NCBI GenBank assembly: GCA_044506885.1
Contig: JBIQKC010000026.1
Coordinates: 1 to 45,085, forward strand
Length of the DNA: 45,085 nucleotides
Direction of reading: 5' to 3'
Origin: Croceibacterium_A sp044506885
Lineage (GTDB): Bacteria > Pseudomonadota > Alphaproteobacteria > Sphingomonadales > Sphingomonadaceae
Each line of letters begins with the position of its first letter. Within the stretch, counting starts at the first letter, position 1. Both the position numbers and the translations under genes were made by a program. Positions 23,779 through 32,327 of this stretch are shown here, piece after piece. The notes under the pieces are model-generated. The model saw nothing but the letters and a program-made list of their open reading frames with translations. It was not told where the DNA came from and did not search any database.

Positions 23779-24474
23779 TCACGGACGTGCTTCCACCGGA
23801 ACGTTCAGCACATTTATCGCCGCATGGACCCGCGCCTCGATCTCCTCGCGCGGCAAGCCCGGCCCGATCGCATCGCCGAAGCGCACGGTGATCGCGCCAG
23901 GGCGTTTCCACCACCGCTGGTAGAGCGGGCCGCTGTCGACCGCGACCGGCACCACCGGCAGGCCGAGCATCTTGTAGAGCCCCGCGAATCCCGCCTGCAA
24001 CGGCGGCCGCTGGCCGTGCGGAACCCGCGTCCCTTCGGGAAAAATCGCCAGCGGGCGGCCGGCGGCGGTGATGCGCCGCGCCTGTGCAAGCATCGCCCGC
24101 AGCGCCTTCGCGCCGTCCCCGCGCGCCACCGGGATCGCGCCGTAGGCGCGCGCCGCCCGCCCCCATCCGGGAATGGCGAAGAGCTCCTGCTTCGCCAGCG
24201 GCGCCGGATGATCGAGCAGTGTGGGCAGATCGATCGCCTCGAAGAAACTCTCGTGCTTCAGCGCGAAGAGCACCGGCCCCGACGGACGCTCCCCGCTCAC
24301 CACGACGCGGATGCCCAGCAGGCGAACGCATCGTCGGTGAAACCGCGACCAGGCATCGGGAATCGCGCGCCCCCGCGCCGGGGCGATCGCCGCCAGGGCC
24401 ACCGCGGCGGCGACGAACAGGACGCTGCCGAGGTAGAACGCGAGGTAGAACAACAGGCTGCGGATCACCACCAT
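23779..24474 (-). CDS. plsC: 1-acyl-sn-glycerol-3-phosphate acyltransferase
   Basis: Membrane acyltransferase making phosphatidic acid, 231 residues. N-terminal membrane helix (SLLFYLAFYLGSVLFVAAAV), then the acceptor motif written as KHESFFEAID (HX4E instead of HX4D, as seen in some alphaproteobacterial members), GAIPVARGDG, and the FPEGTRV motif of block III. It follows ydcF by 6 nt and is the last gene of ftsE-ftsX-ydcF-plsC on the minus strand. Confidence 0.88.
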   Translation of the reverse strand: MVVIRSLLFYLAFYLGSVLFVAAAVALAAIAPARGRAIPDAWSRFHRRCVRLLGIRVVVSGERPSGPVLFALKHESFFEAIDLPTLLDHPAPLAKQELFAIPGWGRAARAYGAIPVARGDGAKALRAMLAQARRITAAGRPLAIFPEGTRVPHGQRPPLQAGFAGLYKMLGLPVVPVAVDSGPLYQRWWKRPGAITVRFGDAIGPGLPREEIEARVHAAINVLNVPVEARP

Positions 24475-24480
24475 GGCGCG

Positions 24481-25011
24481 TCAGCCGGAAAGGAAACGCG
24501 CCAGCCAGGTCGCCAGCAGCTTGTGGTATTCGAGGAACAGGATCCACAGCGACGGCTCGCTGCGCACCGGATCGCGGACGATCGAAACTCCGTCGGGGAG
24601 CGCCTTCTCGAGTTCGATCCCGGCGCGGCGCATGTGCCAGTCGGACGTGACCAGCCGAACCGAACGCACCCGATGCTCCGCCACCCATTCGGCGGTTTCA
24701 CGCGCATTGCCGCGCGTGTTGATGGCGGCGAAGCCCAGCGTCACGCAGCATTCCATCAGCTCTGCCGGCACGTCGTATTCGGCCCTGAACTCCGCCGGCT
24801 TCACATCCTCGAACACTCCGGTGACCAGCATTTCCTTCGCCGCGCCGGCGCTGAGCAGCTCGATCCCGCGCGCGATGCGCCCTTCGCTGCCGGTCGGCAC
24901 CACGATCGCATCGGTCCGCCCCTCGCCCGCCGAGCGCGGCAGCGCGACGGCGAACCACAGGAAGCCGAGTATCCAGGCCACCGCGAGCAGGGAAACGATG
25001 CGCCGGATCAC
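24481..25011 (-). CDS. YdcF/SanA-like DUF218 protein
   Basis: 176 residues from a GTG at 25011 that overlaps the ftsX stop (GTGA). One membrane anchor (IVSLLAVAWILGFLWFAVAL) is followed by a DUF218 domain: DAIVVPTGSEGRIARGIELL, LVTGVF, NARETAEWV and RLVTSDWHMRRA. The family is linked to envelope or peptidoglycan-precursor functions; biochemical role is not settled. The long open frame upstream is the shadow of ftsX. Confidence 0.85.
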   Translation of the reverse strand: MIRRIVSLLAVAWILGFLWFAVALPRSAGEGRTDAIVVPTGSEGRIARGIELLSAGAAKEMLVTGVFEDVKPAEFRAEYDVPAELMECCVTLGFAAINTRGNARETAEWVAEHRVRSVRLVTSDWHMRRAGIELEKALPDGVSIVRDPVRSEPSLWILFLEYHKLLATWLARFLSG

Positions 25012-25930
25012 AGCCTGCGCCTCAGGGCCAGGAGCACGGTGATCCGCGCCGTCACTACCGCCAGCAGGATGCCGGCCACGGGAATGACGGCCAGCAGGGC
25101 CCAGTCGAGCGGGCCGAACGCCCCGCCGGCGACCATGCCCGATCCGAGGCGCGCGAACTGCTGGCCCAGCAAGGCGGTCGCCCCGAGCCCGAGCAGCAGG
25201 CCCGCCACACCGCCGAGCGCCGCGTCGATGCCTATCGAGCGCTGGAAGACGCGCGCGATCTGGCCGTCCGTTCCCCCCAGCAGGTGAATGATCTCGATCG
25301 TCTCGCGATTCGCGCCGAGCGCGCTGCGCGCGGCCAGCCACACCGCGGCGGCGGTCGTTGCGGCCAGCAGGACGATCAGGCCGCCGGCCAGCAGTTGCAG
25401 CGAGGCGACGGCATCGAACACCGGGCCGAGCCACCCGGCCTGCGCATCGATCCGCGCCGAGGGGACGGACGCCGCGAGCGCCGCGCGCAAGTCCCCGATC
25501 CGCCGTGCGGTCACCGGCCCGCTCAGGCGCGCGTCGATCAGCGCAGGGATCGGGATGGCGTCCTCCTCCGCCAGGCTCTGACGGCCGAGCCACGGTTCGA
25601 TCAGCGCCGCCAGTTCCTCGTCGGGAACGCGGCGGACTTCGGCGATGTCCTCGCGGTTGGACAGCAGCGCGATCGCCACTTCGGTCTGCCGCGCCCGCTC
25701 GGCCGGCGCGGCCTCGACGATTTGCACCGTCAGCCCGCCGGCGATTTCCGCTCTGGCGTTCTGGCCGAGGTTGCGCAGCGCCAGCCCGGCCGCCGCTGCG
25801 ATCACCGTCAGCGCGATCATGATCGCGATCACCCACGGCATCGGCCCGGTCAGCCGCGTCTGCGGCACGAGCCCGCCGCGCTTGCGGCCGAAGCCGAACG
25901 CCGCGAGGCGGCTGGCGGAGGCGCGCCCGG

Positions 25931-25934
<4 letters not shown>
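25008..25934 (-). CDS. ftsX: Cell division protein FtsX
   Basis: Membrane partner of FtsE that controls septal peptidoglycan hydrolases, 308 residues. A basic N-terminus is followed by helix 1 (WVIAIMIALTVIAAAAGLAL), a large periplasmic domain of about 110 residues, then three C-terminal helices (LLAGGLIVLLAATTAAAVWL and on) with EIIHLLGGTDGQIARVFQRS between the second and third, as in FtsX. The ATG overlaps the ftsE stop (ATGA). The sequence is more diverged from E. coli FtsX than FtsE is from its own counterpart, as usual. Confidence 0.88.
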
Positions 25935-26656
<722 letters not shown>

Positions 26657-26807
26657 GGGAGGCCCCGGAAACGGCCTTTTCGGGCATTCACGATGGGGAT
26701 CGAAGCGGCAGGCATGGGCCGCGGCTATAGCCGCTGTTCGATGTGGAAAAAAGCCGCGCCCCGCCGCATCCGTCACCCCGGCCGCTTGTTGCGCCGCGCG
26801 CCGGGTC
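26657..26807. other. Divergent intergenic stretch before ftsE
   Basis: 150 bp between the ftsE start and repeat B. It contains no gene that I can support. The ftsE promoter must lie here or inside repeat B. A short run of A (GTGGAAAAAAGCCG) at about 26740-26750 is the only AT-rich stretch. Confidence 0.5.
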
Positions 26808-27078
26808 CTAGGGTCCGCGCCCAAGAGCCAGCGCGCCCGAGGTTTGGCCCTGAGGCCCCACTGCAAGGAGAGAGGGCGAAGGAATATGCGCATATTTCAA
26901 GACCGATCGACGCGGCAGTGGGGCCTCAGGGCCAAATCCCTGCGGGACGTCCGGATGGCTTCCATCTCGAACGAAGCCGCGCTTGCCATGGCGGCCAGCC
27001 GTGGCCGCGCGCGCCTTCGTCCGATATGTTCGCCATCCGGACGCCTCGGGCGCGCTGGCTCTTGAGCACGGACCCTGG
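26808..27078. repeat. Structured inverted-repeat element, copy B (271 bp)
   Basis: Read on the plus strand. Terminal inverted repeats 26808-26842 and 27044-27078 (35 nt, few mismatches, CTAGGGTC end). Inside are a perfect 22-bp stem (26843-26864 with 26915-26936) enclosing AAGGAGAGAGGGCGAAGG and the palindrome AATATGCGCATATT (26883-26896), a mini-hairpin TCCC-TGC-GGGA (26937-26947), and a stem GTCCGGATGGC/GCCATCCGGAC (26949-26959 with 27032-27042). The last has a TTC/TTC internal loop and CATCTCG/CGATATG beyond it. Same plan as copy A, different stems. Ends 12 nt before the ATG of the zinc-ribbon gene. Confidence 0.87.
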
Positions 27079-27090
27079 GGACCGGATTCC

Positions 27091-27906
27091 ATGATTATCG
27101 CCTGCCCTGCCTGTGCGACACGCTACGTAGTGCCCGACAGCGCGGTCGGCCCCGAAGGCCGCACCGTCCGCTGCGCCAAATGCAGGCATAGCTGGTTCCA
27201 GGATCCGCCGGTTCTCGAACCGGCGCCCGAGCCTGCGGCGCAGGTCCCGCCGCCGCCCCCTCCGCCCAGGCCAGCGCCAGCGCCCCCGCCTCCTCCGCCG
27301 CCCGAACCCGAACTTCCGGCCGAGGACGAATCCGAAGCGTCCGGAGAAGCGGGCCTTGCTGACGACCTTCCCCCGCCGCCGCCGCGCGCGACATCTCCTG
27401 TCGAACCGGCTTCGACCGACTACGAACCCGGCGCGCCGCCGCAATCGCAGTTCGACCCCGCACCGCCGTTCCGCCGCCGCCGCAACCCGCTGCGGCTGTG
27501 GACCTGGGCGGTGGGGATCTTCGCCCTGTTCGCCACGGGGCGGATCGCCCCGGTGTCCTTGTGGGGTCTCCCCGACTGGGTTCCGGTCAGCCGCCCGACG
27601 TTCGGCGCGGCAATGCCGACCCTGCAACTCGATTTCCCCGCCGACCGGCAGGAACGGCGGCAGTTGCCGAACGGCACCGAATATTTCGGCGCCAGCGGCA
27701 CGGTCACGAATGTCGGCAGCGAAGCGCAGCCCGTTCCGCCGATCCTGATCGTGCTGCGCGACGGGCGCGAGCGAATCGTTTACAGCTGGGAAGTGCGGCC
27801 GCCGAAAAGCACGCTCGCTCCGGGCGAGAGCATGACCGTCAACGAAGCGGTGACCGACGTGCCCCGGTCGGCCAGGTTCGCGGAGATCGGCTGGAAGCCG
27901 GACTGA
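27091..27906 (+). CDS. MJ0042 zinc-ribbon, proline-rich membrane protein
   Basis: 271 residues from the ATG at 27091. N-terminal zinc ribbon CPACATRYVVPDSAVGPEGR followed by CAKC (two CXXC pairs, MJ0042 type), then about 80 residues rich in Pro (runs of six or seven) and acids, one membrane helix (LWTWAVGIFALFATGRIA), and a C-terminal beta domain of the DUF3426 kind (SGTVTNVGSEAQPVPPILIV). Such alphaproteobacterial proteins have a cytoplasmic ribbon and an external domain; function unknown. Repeat B lies directly upstream, leaving just the ribosome site (CTGGGGA). Confidence 0.8.
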   Translation: MIIACPACATRYVVPDSAVGPEGRTVRCAKCRHSWFQDPPVLEPAPEPAAQVPPPPPPPRPAPAPPPPPPPEPELPAEDESEASGEAGLADDLPPPPPRATSPVEPASTDYEPGAPPQSQFDPAPPFRRRRNPLRLWTWAVGIFALFATGRIAPVSLWGLPDWVPVSRPTFGAAMPTLQLDFPADRQERRQLPNGTEYFGASGTVTNVGSEAQPVPPILIVLRDGRERIVYSWEVRPPKSTLAPGESMTVNEAVTDVPRSARFAEIGWKPD

Positions 27907-27933
27907 CGTCCGTGGAGACTACTGGCGCAAAGC

Positions 27934-28158
27934 CTACTGGAACTCGATCAGCACCATGCCGTCCCGCCGCACGATCAGCGGCTCCGGCGCATCGGCGGAG
28001 ACGCGTTCCCACCCGCCGCCCTGGCGCACGATCGCGGGCCGCAGGATTTCGACCGAAACACCGGCGCTGGCGATCTGGACACCCGGCTGGGCCTCGGCGG
28101 CAGCCGGGCTCGCCGCCACGGCGGAAGCCATCAATAGCAAGGCGACCGACCCGCTCAT
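27934..28158 (-). CDS. Small secreted protein, unknown
   Basis: 74 residues: signal peptide MSGSVALLLMASAVAASPAA cut near AEA, then a short beta-rich domain ending VRRDGMVLIEFQ. No recognised family. Convergent with the zinc-ribbon gene, 27 nt away, with no clear terminator between. Confidence 0.55.
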   Translation of the reverse strand: MSGSVALLLMASAVAASPAAAEAQPGVQIASAGVSVEILRPAIVRQGGGWERVSADAPEPLIVRRDGMVLIEFQ

Positions 28159-28333
28159 CAGGATATATTACCACGATGCACACCATAAAAACAAACCGGT
28201 CGCTAGGTATGTTCCCGGCGTGCGGAAGATCCGTACAATTGCCTCTGGAAGCGCGCTTGCAGGGGTATGGCCGCTTTGCTAAGGGCCCGCTCCTACCCGG
28301 CGGGGGCGGTCATGTCCGGCCCGTTGCTATGAT

Positions 28334-28420
28334 GCGGTCGTGGCGGAACTGGTAGACGCGCAACGTTGAGGTCGTTGTGGGCGAAAGCCCGTGGAAGTTC
28401 GAGTCTTCTCGACCGCACCA
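28334..28420 (+). tRNA. tRNA-Leu (anticodon GAG)
   Basis: 87 nt with encoded CCA and the long variable arm of class II tRNAs (TGGGCGAAAGCCCGT hairpin). The acceptor stem GCGGTCG/CGACCGC, the anticodon stem CAACG/CGTTG with loop TTGAGGT and the T loop TTCGAGT are all present. The anticodon GAG reads CUC and CUU. Confidence 0.97.
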
Positions 28421-28497
28421 TAGAGTCCTGCGGGCCCGGCGGCCCGCTTCGGGGAATCCGGCAATCGGCAGGAAGCTTGCGGCGGGCCGGCTGGCGA

Positions 28498-31278
28498 TCA
28501 GCCGTGCGCGCCGAAGTGATTGGCCAGCGCCGTGCCGATGCGCAGCGTCAGGGCATAGGCATGCTCGATGGGCTCGATGAAATTGCGATGGATCGCCTCG
28601 TATCCGTGGTCGTCGCCGTCGAGGTATTCCGCTTCTTCCGCAAGGGTGAAATCGCGCATGCCGGGGGCGCTCGTCGGATAGGCGCGGCGCAATTGCGCCA
28701 GGGCTTCGTCCATGCGCAGCGCGAAGACCATTTCCAGCACGTCCTCGCGGGCGACGTCGTCGGCGCGGCTGAACGGCGGCACGCTGACCGCGCGGATGAA
28801 CATGTACTGGAACAACGCCAGCCGGATGGCGTGGCAGGCGCCCAGCGCGCGGCGCGCCGGCTGGGTGTCGGCTTGCGGGCCGCTGTCCGGCGCCAGCCGC
28901 AGCAGGCGGTGCATTTTCAGCGCATCGACCCGCAGCCGCGAAGCGAGGCGGCGGAAAGCGCCGACCCGGTCATCCTTGATGAGGTATTCCGCCAGCGCCT
29001 CGCAGGCGGCGGATAGCTGGCTTTCGGTCCCGCGATAGGGGCGGCTGGCCCAATAGGCCGAATTGAACAGCTCGCCATAAGCGGCGACGGTCTTCACGCT
29101 GGCGAGCGAATTGGCCGCGCGCACGAGGCGCAGAAGCTGCCGCCCGCGCCCGCTTTCGCCCAGCATCGCGACGATTTCCTCGTAATTGCCGTCGGCCGCG
29201 CTGCCGAGCCCGGCGATCACGTTCACCGGATAGCCGAGCTGCTGGAGGATCGCGTTGTGCGGAATCGCCCGGATCTGGCGCAGGCTCATGTCGCGGCTGG
29301 CGGCAAGGTCCGACTGGCGGCGCGAGACGCGGCTGCCGGTGGCGTTGAGCAGACCGAGCCCGAACGCCGTCACCGTGCGCGAATAGGTCCGGCTCGCCAG
29401 ATGGCGCAACTGGTGCTCCTTGATCGAACGGTAGAAGTCGAGGCTCAGGTCGATGCGGCGATAGAACGGGTCCGCGACCGGATCGGAATCGGGCTGCCCC
29501 TCCCGCCAGCCGGCCAACCGGCCGAGAGTCGCCAGCGCCAGTTCCTTCGTGGCGAAGAACAGGTAGCCGTCCCCGCCCTGGAAGCTGACTTCGGGCTCCA
29601 GCGCGATATGCGCGCGCGAAAACTGCCGCCTCGCCCATGGGCTGAGCGCCCAGTCGAGCCGGTCGGCGAACGATGTCGGGTGCGCCCCGCGCCCCATGCT
29701 CTCGCCATGGGTATTGAAGATCAGCGCGGCGACACCGGTCAGTTCGTTGGCCTCCATCGCCGCCGCCAGCCGGCCCTGTAGCCGCTCGATGGCAAGGCTC
29801 GCGGGAATCTGCCCGACGAAGCGGCCCGCATCCGAGAACCCGGTCTGGATCGCCACCCGGCCCCGGCGGCGCGCATAGTCGCGATAGTCCCGCTCGGCGA
29901 GCAGGGCGTCGAGGAACCTCCCGCCGTGTTCCAGCGCGCGCTCTGTTTCGAACAGCGGCGAGACATCGATCCGCTCGTCCACACCGAACAGGCGGGCGAA
30001 ATAGAGCGCCGCCAGCACGGTCGCCGGGTCCTCGCATTCGGCGATCAGCATGCGGATCGGCGCGTCGGCGTCGATGTGGCTGACGATCTGCGCCATAGCC
30101 ACGAACTGGCGGATCGCGGTCGAGCTTTCGATGGCGAGCGAGCCGAAGTTGGTCCGCACCGGCTTCACTTCGGCGAGCGCCTTGCGCAAGTGGACGACCG
30201 CGCTCTTGCTGCCGAAGTCGATCTCGCCCTTGGGGTCGAGCCGGCGGCGGACCGCGTTGTGGAGCTGCGTGGAATTCACCCGGAAATGGATCCACCCCAT
30301 CCCCAGTCCGTCGGCGCACATGGCCGACGCCAGCGTTTTCAGGGCGATGGCGCGTTCCGCATCGGCCGAGGCGGCTTCCCGCTCCAGCGCCTCGATCGAC
30401 GGCGCGAGCGAGAGGAGCTTGTGCGGATGGTCCGCCGTAAGGCGGTTGGCCGCTTCCGAGATCGCCGCCGGATCGGCGAGTTCGGATGCGAAGTCGGCCG
30501 CGCGCTCGGCGGCGAAGCTCGCCGCCGGACGAAGCGTTTGCAGCAGCGGGTGCCCGGCGTCGATCGCTTCCAGCGCCGCCGCATAGCGCGCCAGCCGCTG
30601 CGCCTTCTCCGCCAGCCGGAAGCCGATCGAGGTCCGCCAGCCAATATCGGTGCGCCCGTCCATGTCGTAGCCGACCCAGGTGGCGAAGCGGAACGGCAGC
30701 GGCTTCAGCTCGCTCCAGCGGTCCGGCCATTGCCGCCGCGCATGGGCGAGGATTTGCGTCACGATGGCGTCGCGCGCGTCCTGCGCATGGCCGATGGCGG
30801 ACATCGCGCGGTCGTGTTCATGCCCTAGGTCGATCGTCGGCCGTTCCGTATGTTCCAGCCGCAGGTCCGTTTCGTCCGGGCTCGCCGCGCTCGCGACCCT
30901 GGCGACGGCCTCCGACTGCACCGGGGTCAGCAGGAATGTCGGATGCGCGGTGAACACCGCGTGGAGCCGCGGCTGCTCCCAGTGCGCGCGGAAGGCGTCG
31001 AAATCCGGCCCGGCCAGCGCGCTCTCCACCGCTTCGAGATTGGCGGCCGGGGATACCGGCGCGACCATGGCGCGGAGCCGCGCCGCCCGGCTCTTCAGGC
31101 CCTCGAACTCCAGCTCGGCGATCAGGCTTTCGCAGTCCGCCAGCGTCAGCTCGCCGCTTTCGAGCAGGCGCGACAGGTCGAGCGAAAGCTGGAACACCGG
31201 GTTGAACAGCGGTGTTTCCGCCGTGCGGCCATGCAGCGCCTGGAGCCGCGCCGTCAGGTCCGCCACCGTTCTCATCAT
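28498..31278 (-). CDS. ppc: Divergent phosphoenolpyruvate carboxylase
   Basis: 926 residues, the length of bacterial PEPC, which adds bicarbonate to PEP to give oxaloacetate. The catalytic His is kept in FTAHPTF near residue 110, and SPLFETERAL and GAHP-type segments align. Two usually invariant loops are altered: GYSDSxKD is GFSDAGRFVG (Lys to Arg, Asp to Phe), and HGRGGSIGRGG is THGESMGRGA, so the first loop Arg is lost. This fits a divergent subgroup; activity cannot be assumed. The start is one of two adjacent ATGs (31278 or 31275) behind GGGGGCAGCAGG. Confidence 0.75.
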   Translation of the reverse strand: MMRTVADLTARLQALHGRTAETPLFNPVFQLSLDLSRLLESGELTLADCESLIAELEFEGLKSRAARLRAMVAPVSPAANLEAVESALAGPDFDAFRAHWEQPRLHAVFTAHPTFLLTPVQSEAVARVASAASPDETDLRLEHTERPTIDLGHEHDRAMSAIGHAQDARDAIVTQILAHARRQWPDRWSELKPLPFRFATWVGYDMDGRTDIGWRTSIGFRLAEKAQRLARYAAALEAIDAGHPLLQTLRPAASFAAERAADFASELADPAAISEAANRLTADHPHKLLSLAPSIEALEREAASADAERAIALKTLASAMCADGLGMGWIHFRVNSTQLHNAVRRRLDPKGEIDFGSKSAVVHLRKALAEVKPVRTNFGSLAIESSTAIRQFVAMAQIVSHIDADAPIRMLIAECEDPATVLAALYFARLFGVDERIDVSPLFETERALEHGGRFLDALLAERDYRDYARRRGRVAIQTGFSDAGRFVGQIPASLAIERLQGRLAAAMEANELTGVAALIFNTHGESMGRGAHPTSFADRLDWALSPWARRQFSRAHIALEPEVSFQGGDGYLFFATKELALATLGRLAGWREGQPDSDPVADPFYRRIDLSLDFYRSIKEHQLRHLASRTYSRTVTAFGLGLLNATGSRVSRRQSDLAASRDMSLRQIRAIPHNAILQQLGYPVNVIAGLGSAADGNYEEIVAMLGESGRGRQLLRLVRAANSLASVKTVAAYGELFNSAYWASRPYRGTESQLSAACEALAEYLIKDDRVGAFRRLASRLRVDALKMHRLLRLAPDSGPQADTQPARRALGACHAIRLALFQYMFIRAVSVPPFSRADDVAREDVLEMVFALRMDEALAQLRRAYPTSAPGMRDFTLAEEAEYLDGDDHGYEAIHRNFIEPIEHAYALTLRIGTALANHFGAHG

Positions 31279-31460
31279 CCTGCTGCCCCCTGTGCGCGGC
31301 AGGCAATCGGGGATGTCGGGAAGGCAGCATTCCAGCCGGCGAAAGGGAACCGGATCCGGTACCGCCTCTCCACCCGAATGCCTTTGTTATGAACCGCAAT
31401 GTGCAGCAGATTCGGGCGCACGGCAACCCGCCCGTCGGTCGTCGCGCGCGTGACCGGCAA

Positions 31461-31478
31461 CCGTCATGAGGCCGTCAT
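31461..31478 (+). promoter_or_regulatory. Pho-box-like site upstream of the response regulator
   Basis: CCGTCATGAGGCCGTCAT: two CCGTCAT half-sites starting exactly 11 bp apart with a 4-bp GAGG spacer, the layout of PhoB sites (CTGTCAT-N4-CTGTCAT). It lies 40 bp before the ATG of the PhoB-like gene at 31518, in the 239-bp gap shared with divergent ppc, so it could serve either gene; the half-site strand favours the regulator. Confidence 0.6.
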
Positions 31479-31517
31479 TTAGCCGCGCCACGGTGCGCCC
31501 GATCAAGGGTATGGCGC

Positions 31518-32192
31518 ATGCACAGAATCGCAATTCTCACCTCGCACCCGGACGCCGACAGCTTCGAGCCGTTCAGCCACGGCGAAATGCTGCTCGCCTT
31601 CGAAAACCTTGCGGCCGATGGGCCGAAGAGGCTGCTTGACGGCGAAGTGTGGGTCTTCGTGGACTGGATCATGCCCGAGTTGGCGGGTCTGGAGATGTGC
31701 CGCCGGCTGCGCGCCGATGGCCGGACCGCCGACGCGCACGTCACCATGGTGCTCGAAAGCGATGACGCGGAAGACCGGCGGCGCGCGCTGAGAGCGGGGG
31801 CCGACGATTACATGGTCGGCCCCGCCAGCCGGCGCGAAATGCTCGACCGGGTGCTCGCGCTCAAGGCGTCCGGCGTGCCGCGCGGGCGGCCGGAGGTGAT
31901 CGAGTTCGGATCCTTGCAGCTCGATCTCGGCGCGGTGCAGGCGCGCTGGAACCGGCATCCGGTGCGCCTGAGCGACAAGGGCTTCCGCCTGCTGCGCTAC
32001 ATGGTCGAGAACCCCAACCGCCTGATAACCCGCAGCGAGATCATCGAGGCGATCGGCAAGGGCGGCGATCCCGATTACCTGCGCACGGTGGACGTATGGG
32101 TCAAACGGCTGCGCACCGGGCTGCGGCAGGCCGGCGCGGGCGACATCGTCCGCACGGTGAAGGGCAAGGGCTACGTCCTCGACGGAGAGTGA
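31518..32192 (+). CDS. PhoB/OmpR-type response regulator with an atypical receiver
   Basis: 224 residues. A receiver domain (1-115) is followed by an OmpR/PhoB winged helix (125-224; LSDKGFRLLRYMVENPNRLI, VDVWVKRLRTGLRQAG, VRTVKGKGYVL). The phosphoryl acceptor is Asp49 (VFVDWIMPELAG) and DD or DAD near residues 12-14 can supply the acid pair. The usual Thr/Ser at strand 4 reads MVLES, and the conserved Lys before Pro at strand 5 is Gly (DYMVGPASRREM). It may be regulated without normal phosphorylation. A Pho-box-like site upstream suggests membership in a phosphate circuit. Confidence 0.8.
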   Translation: MHRIAILTSHPDADSFEPFSHGEMLLAFENLAADGPKRLLDGEVWVFVDWIMPELAGLEMCRRLRADGRTADAHVTMVLESDDAEDRRRALRAGADDYMVGPASRREMLDRVLALKASGVPRGRPEVIEFGSLQLDLGAVQARWNRHPVRLSDKGFRLLRYMVENPNRLITRSEIIEAIGKGGDPDYLRTVDVWVKRLRTGLRQAGAGDIVRTVKGKGYVLDGE

Positions 32193-32224
32193 CGCGGCCC
32201 GGCGCCGCGCGCACCCGAAGCCTC

Positions 32225-32299
32225 TCCCGTTCGTGTCGAGCGAAGTCGAGTCAACGGAACCGCAGAGACTGGCGATCCTCCCTTGCAAGGGAGGATCGC
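32225..32299. repeat. Sphingomonad-type repeat plus perfect 28-bp palindrome
   Basis: GTTCGTGTCGAGCGAAGTCGAG (about 32229-32250) holds the TCGAGCGAAGTCGA near-palindrome often met between sphingomonad genes. 22 bp further on, 32272-32299 is a perfect 14+14 palindrome, GCGATCCTCCCTTG and its reverse complement. It lies between the convergent response-regulator and TonB-receptor genes and could stop transcription from both sides, though it lacks a T-tract. Confidence 0.65.
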
Positions 32300-32327
32300 A
32301 TGAACCGCCGCGCTTTCCGCGCTCGCC

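Noticed and set aside
26808..27092. Minus-strand reading frame of 94 codons across repeat B
   Set aside because: The frame lies within the structured repeat, has no ribosome site and mirrors the repeat's palindromes; treated as non-coding.
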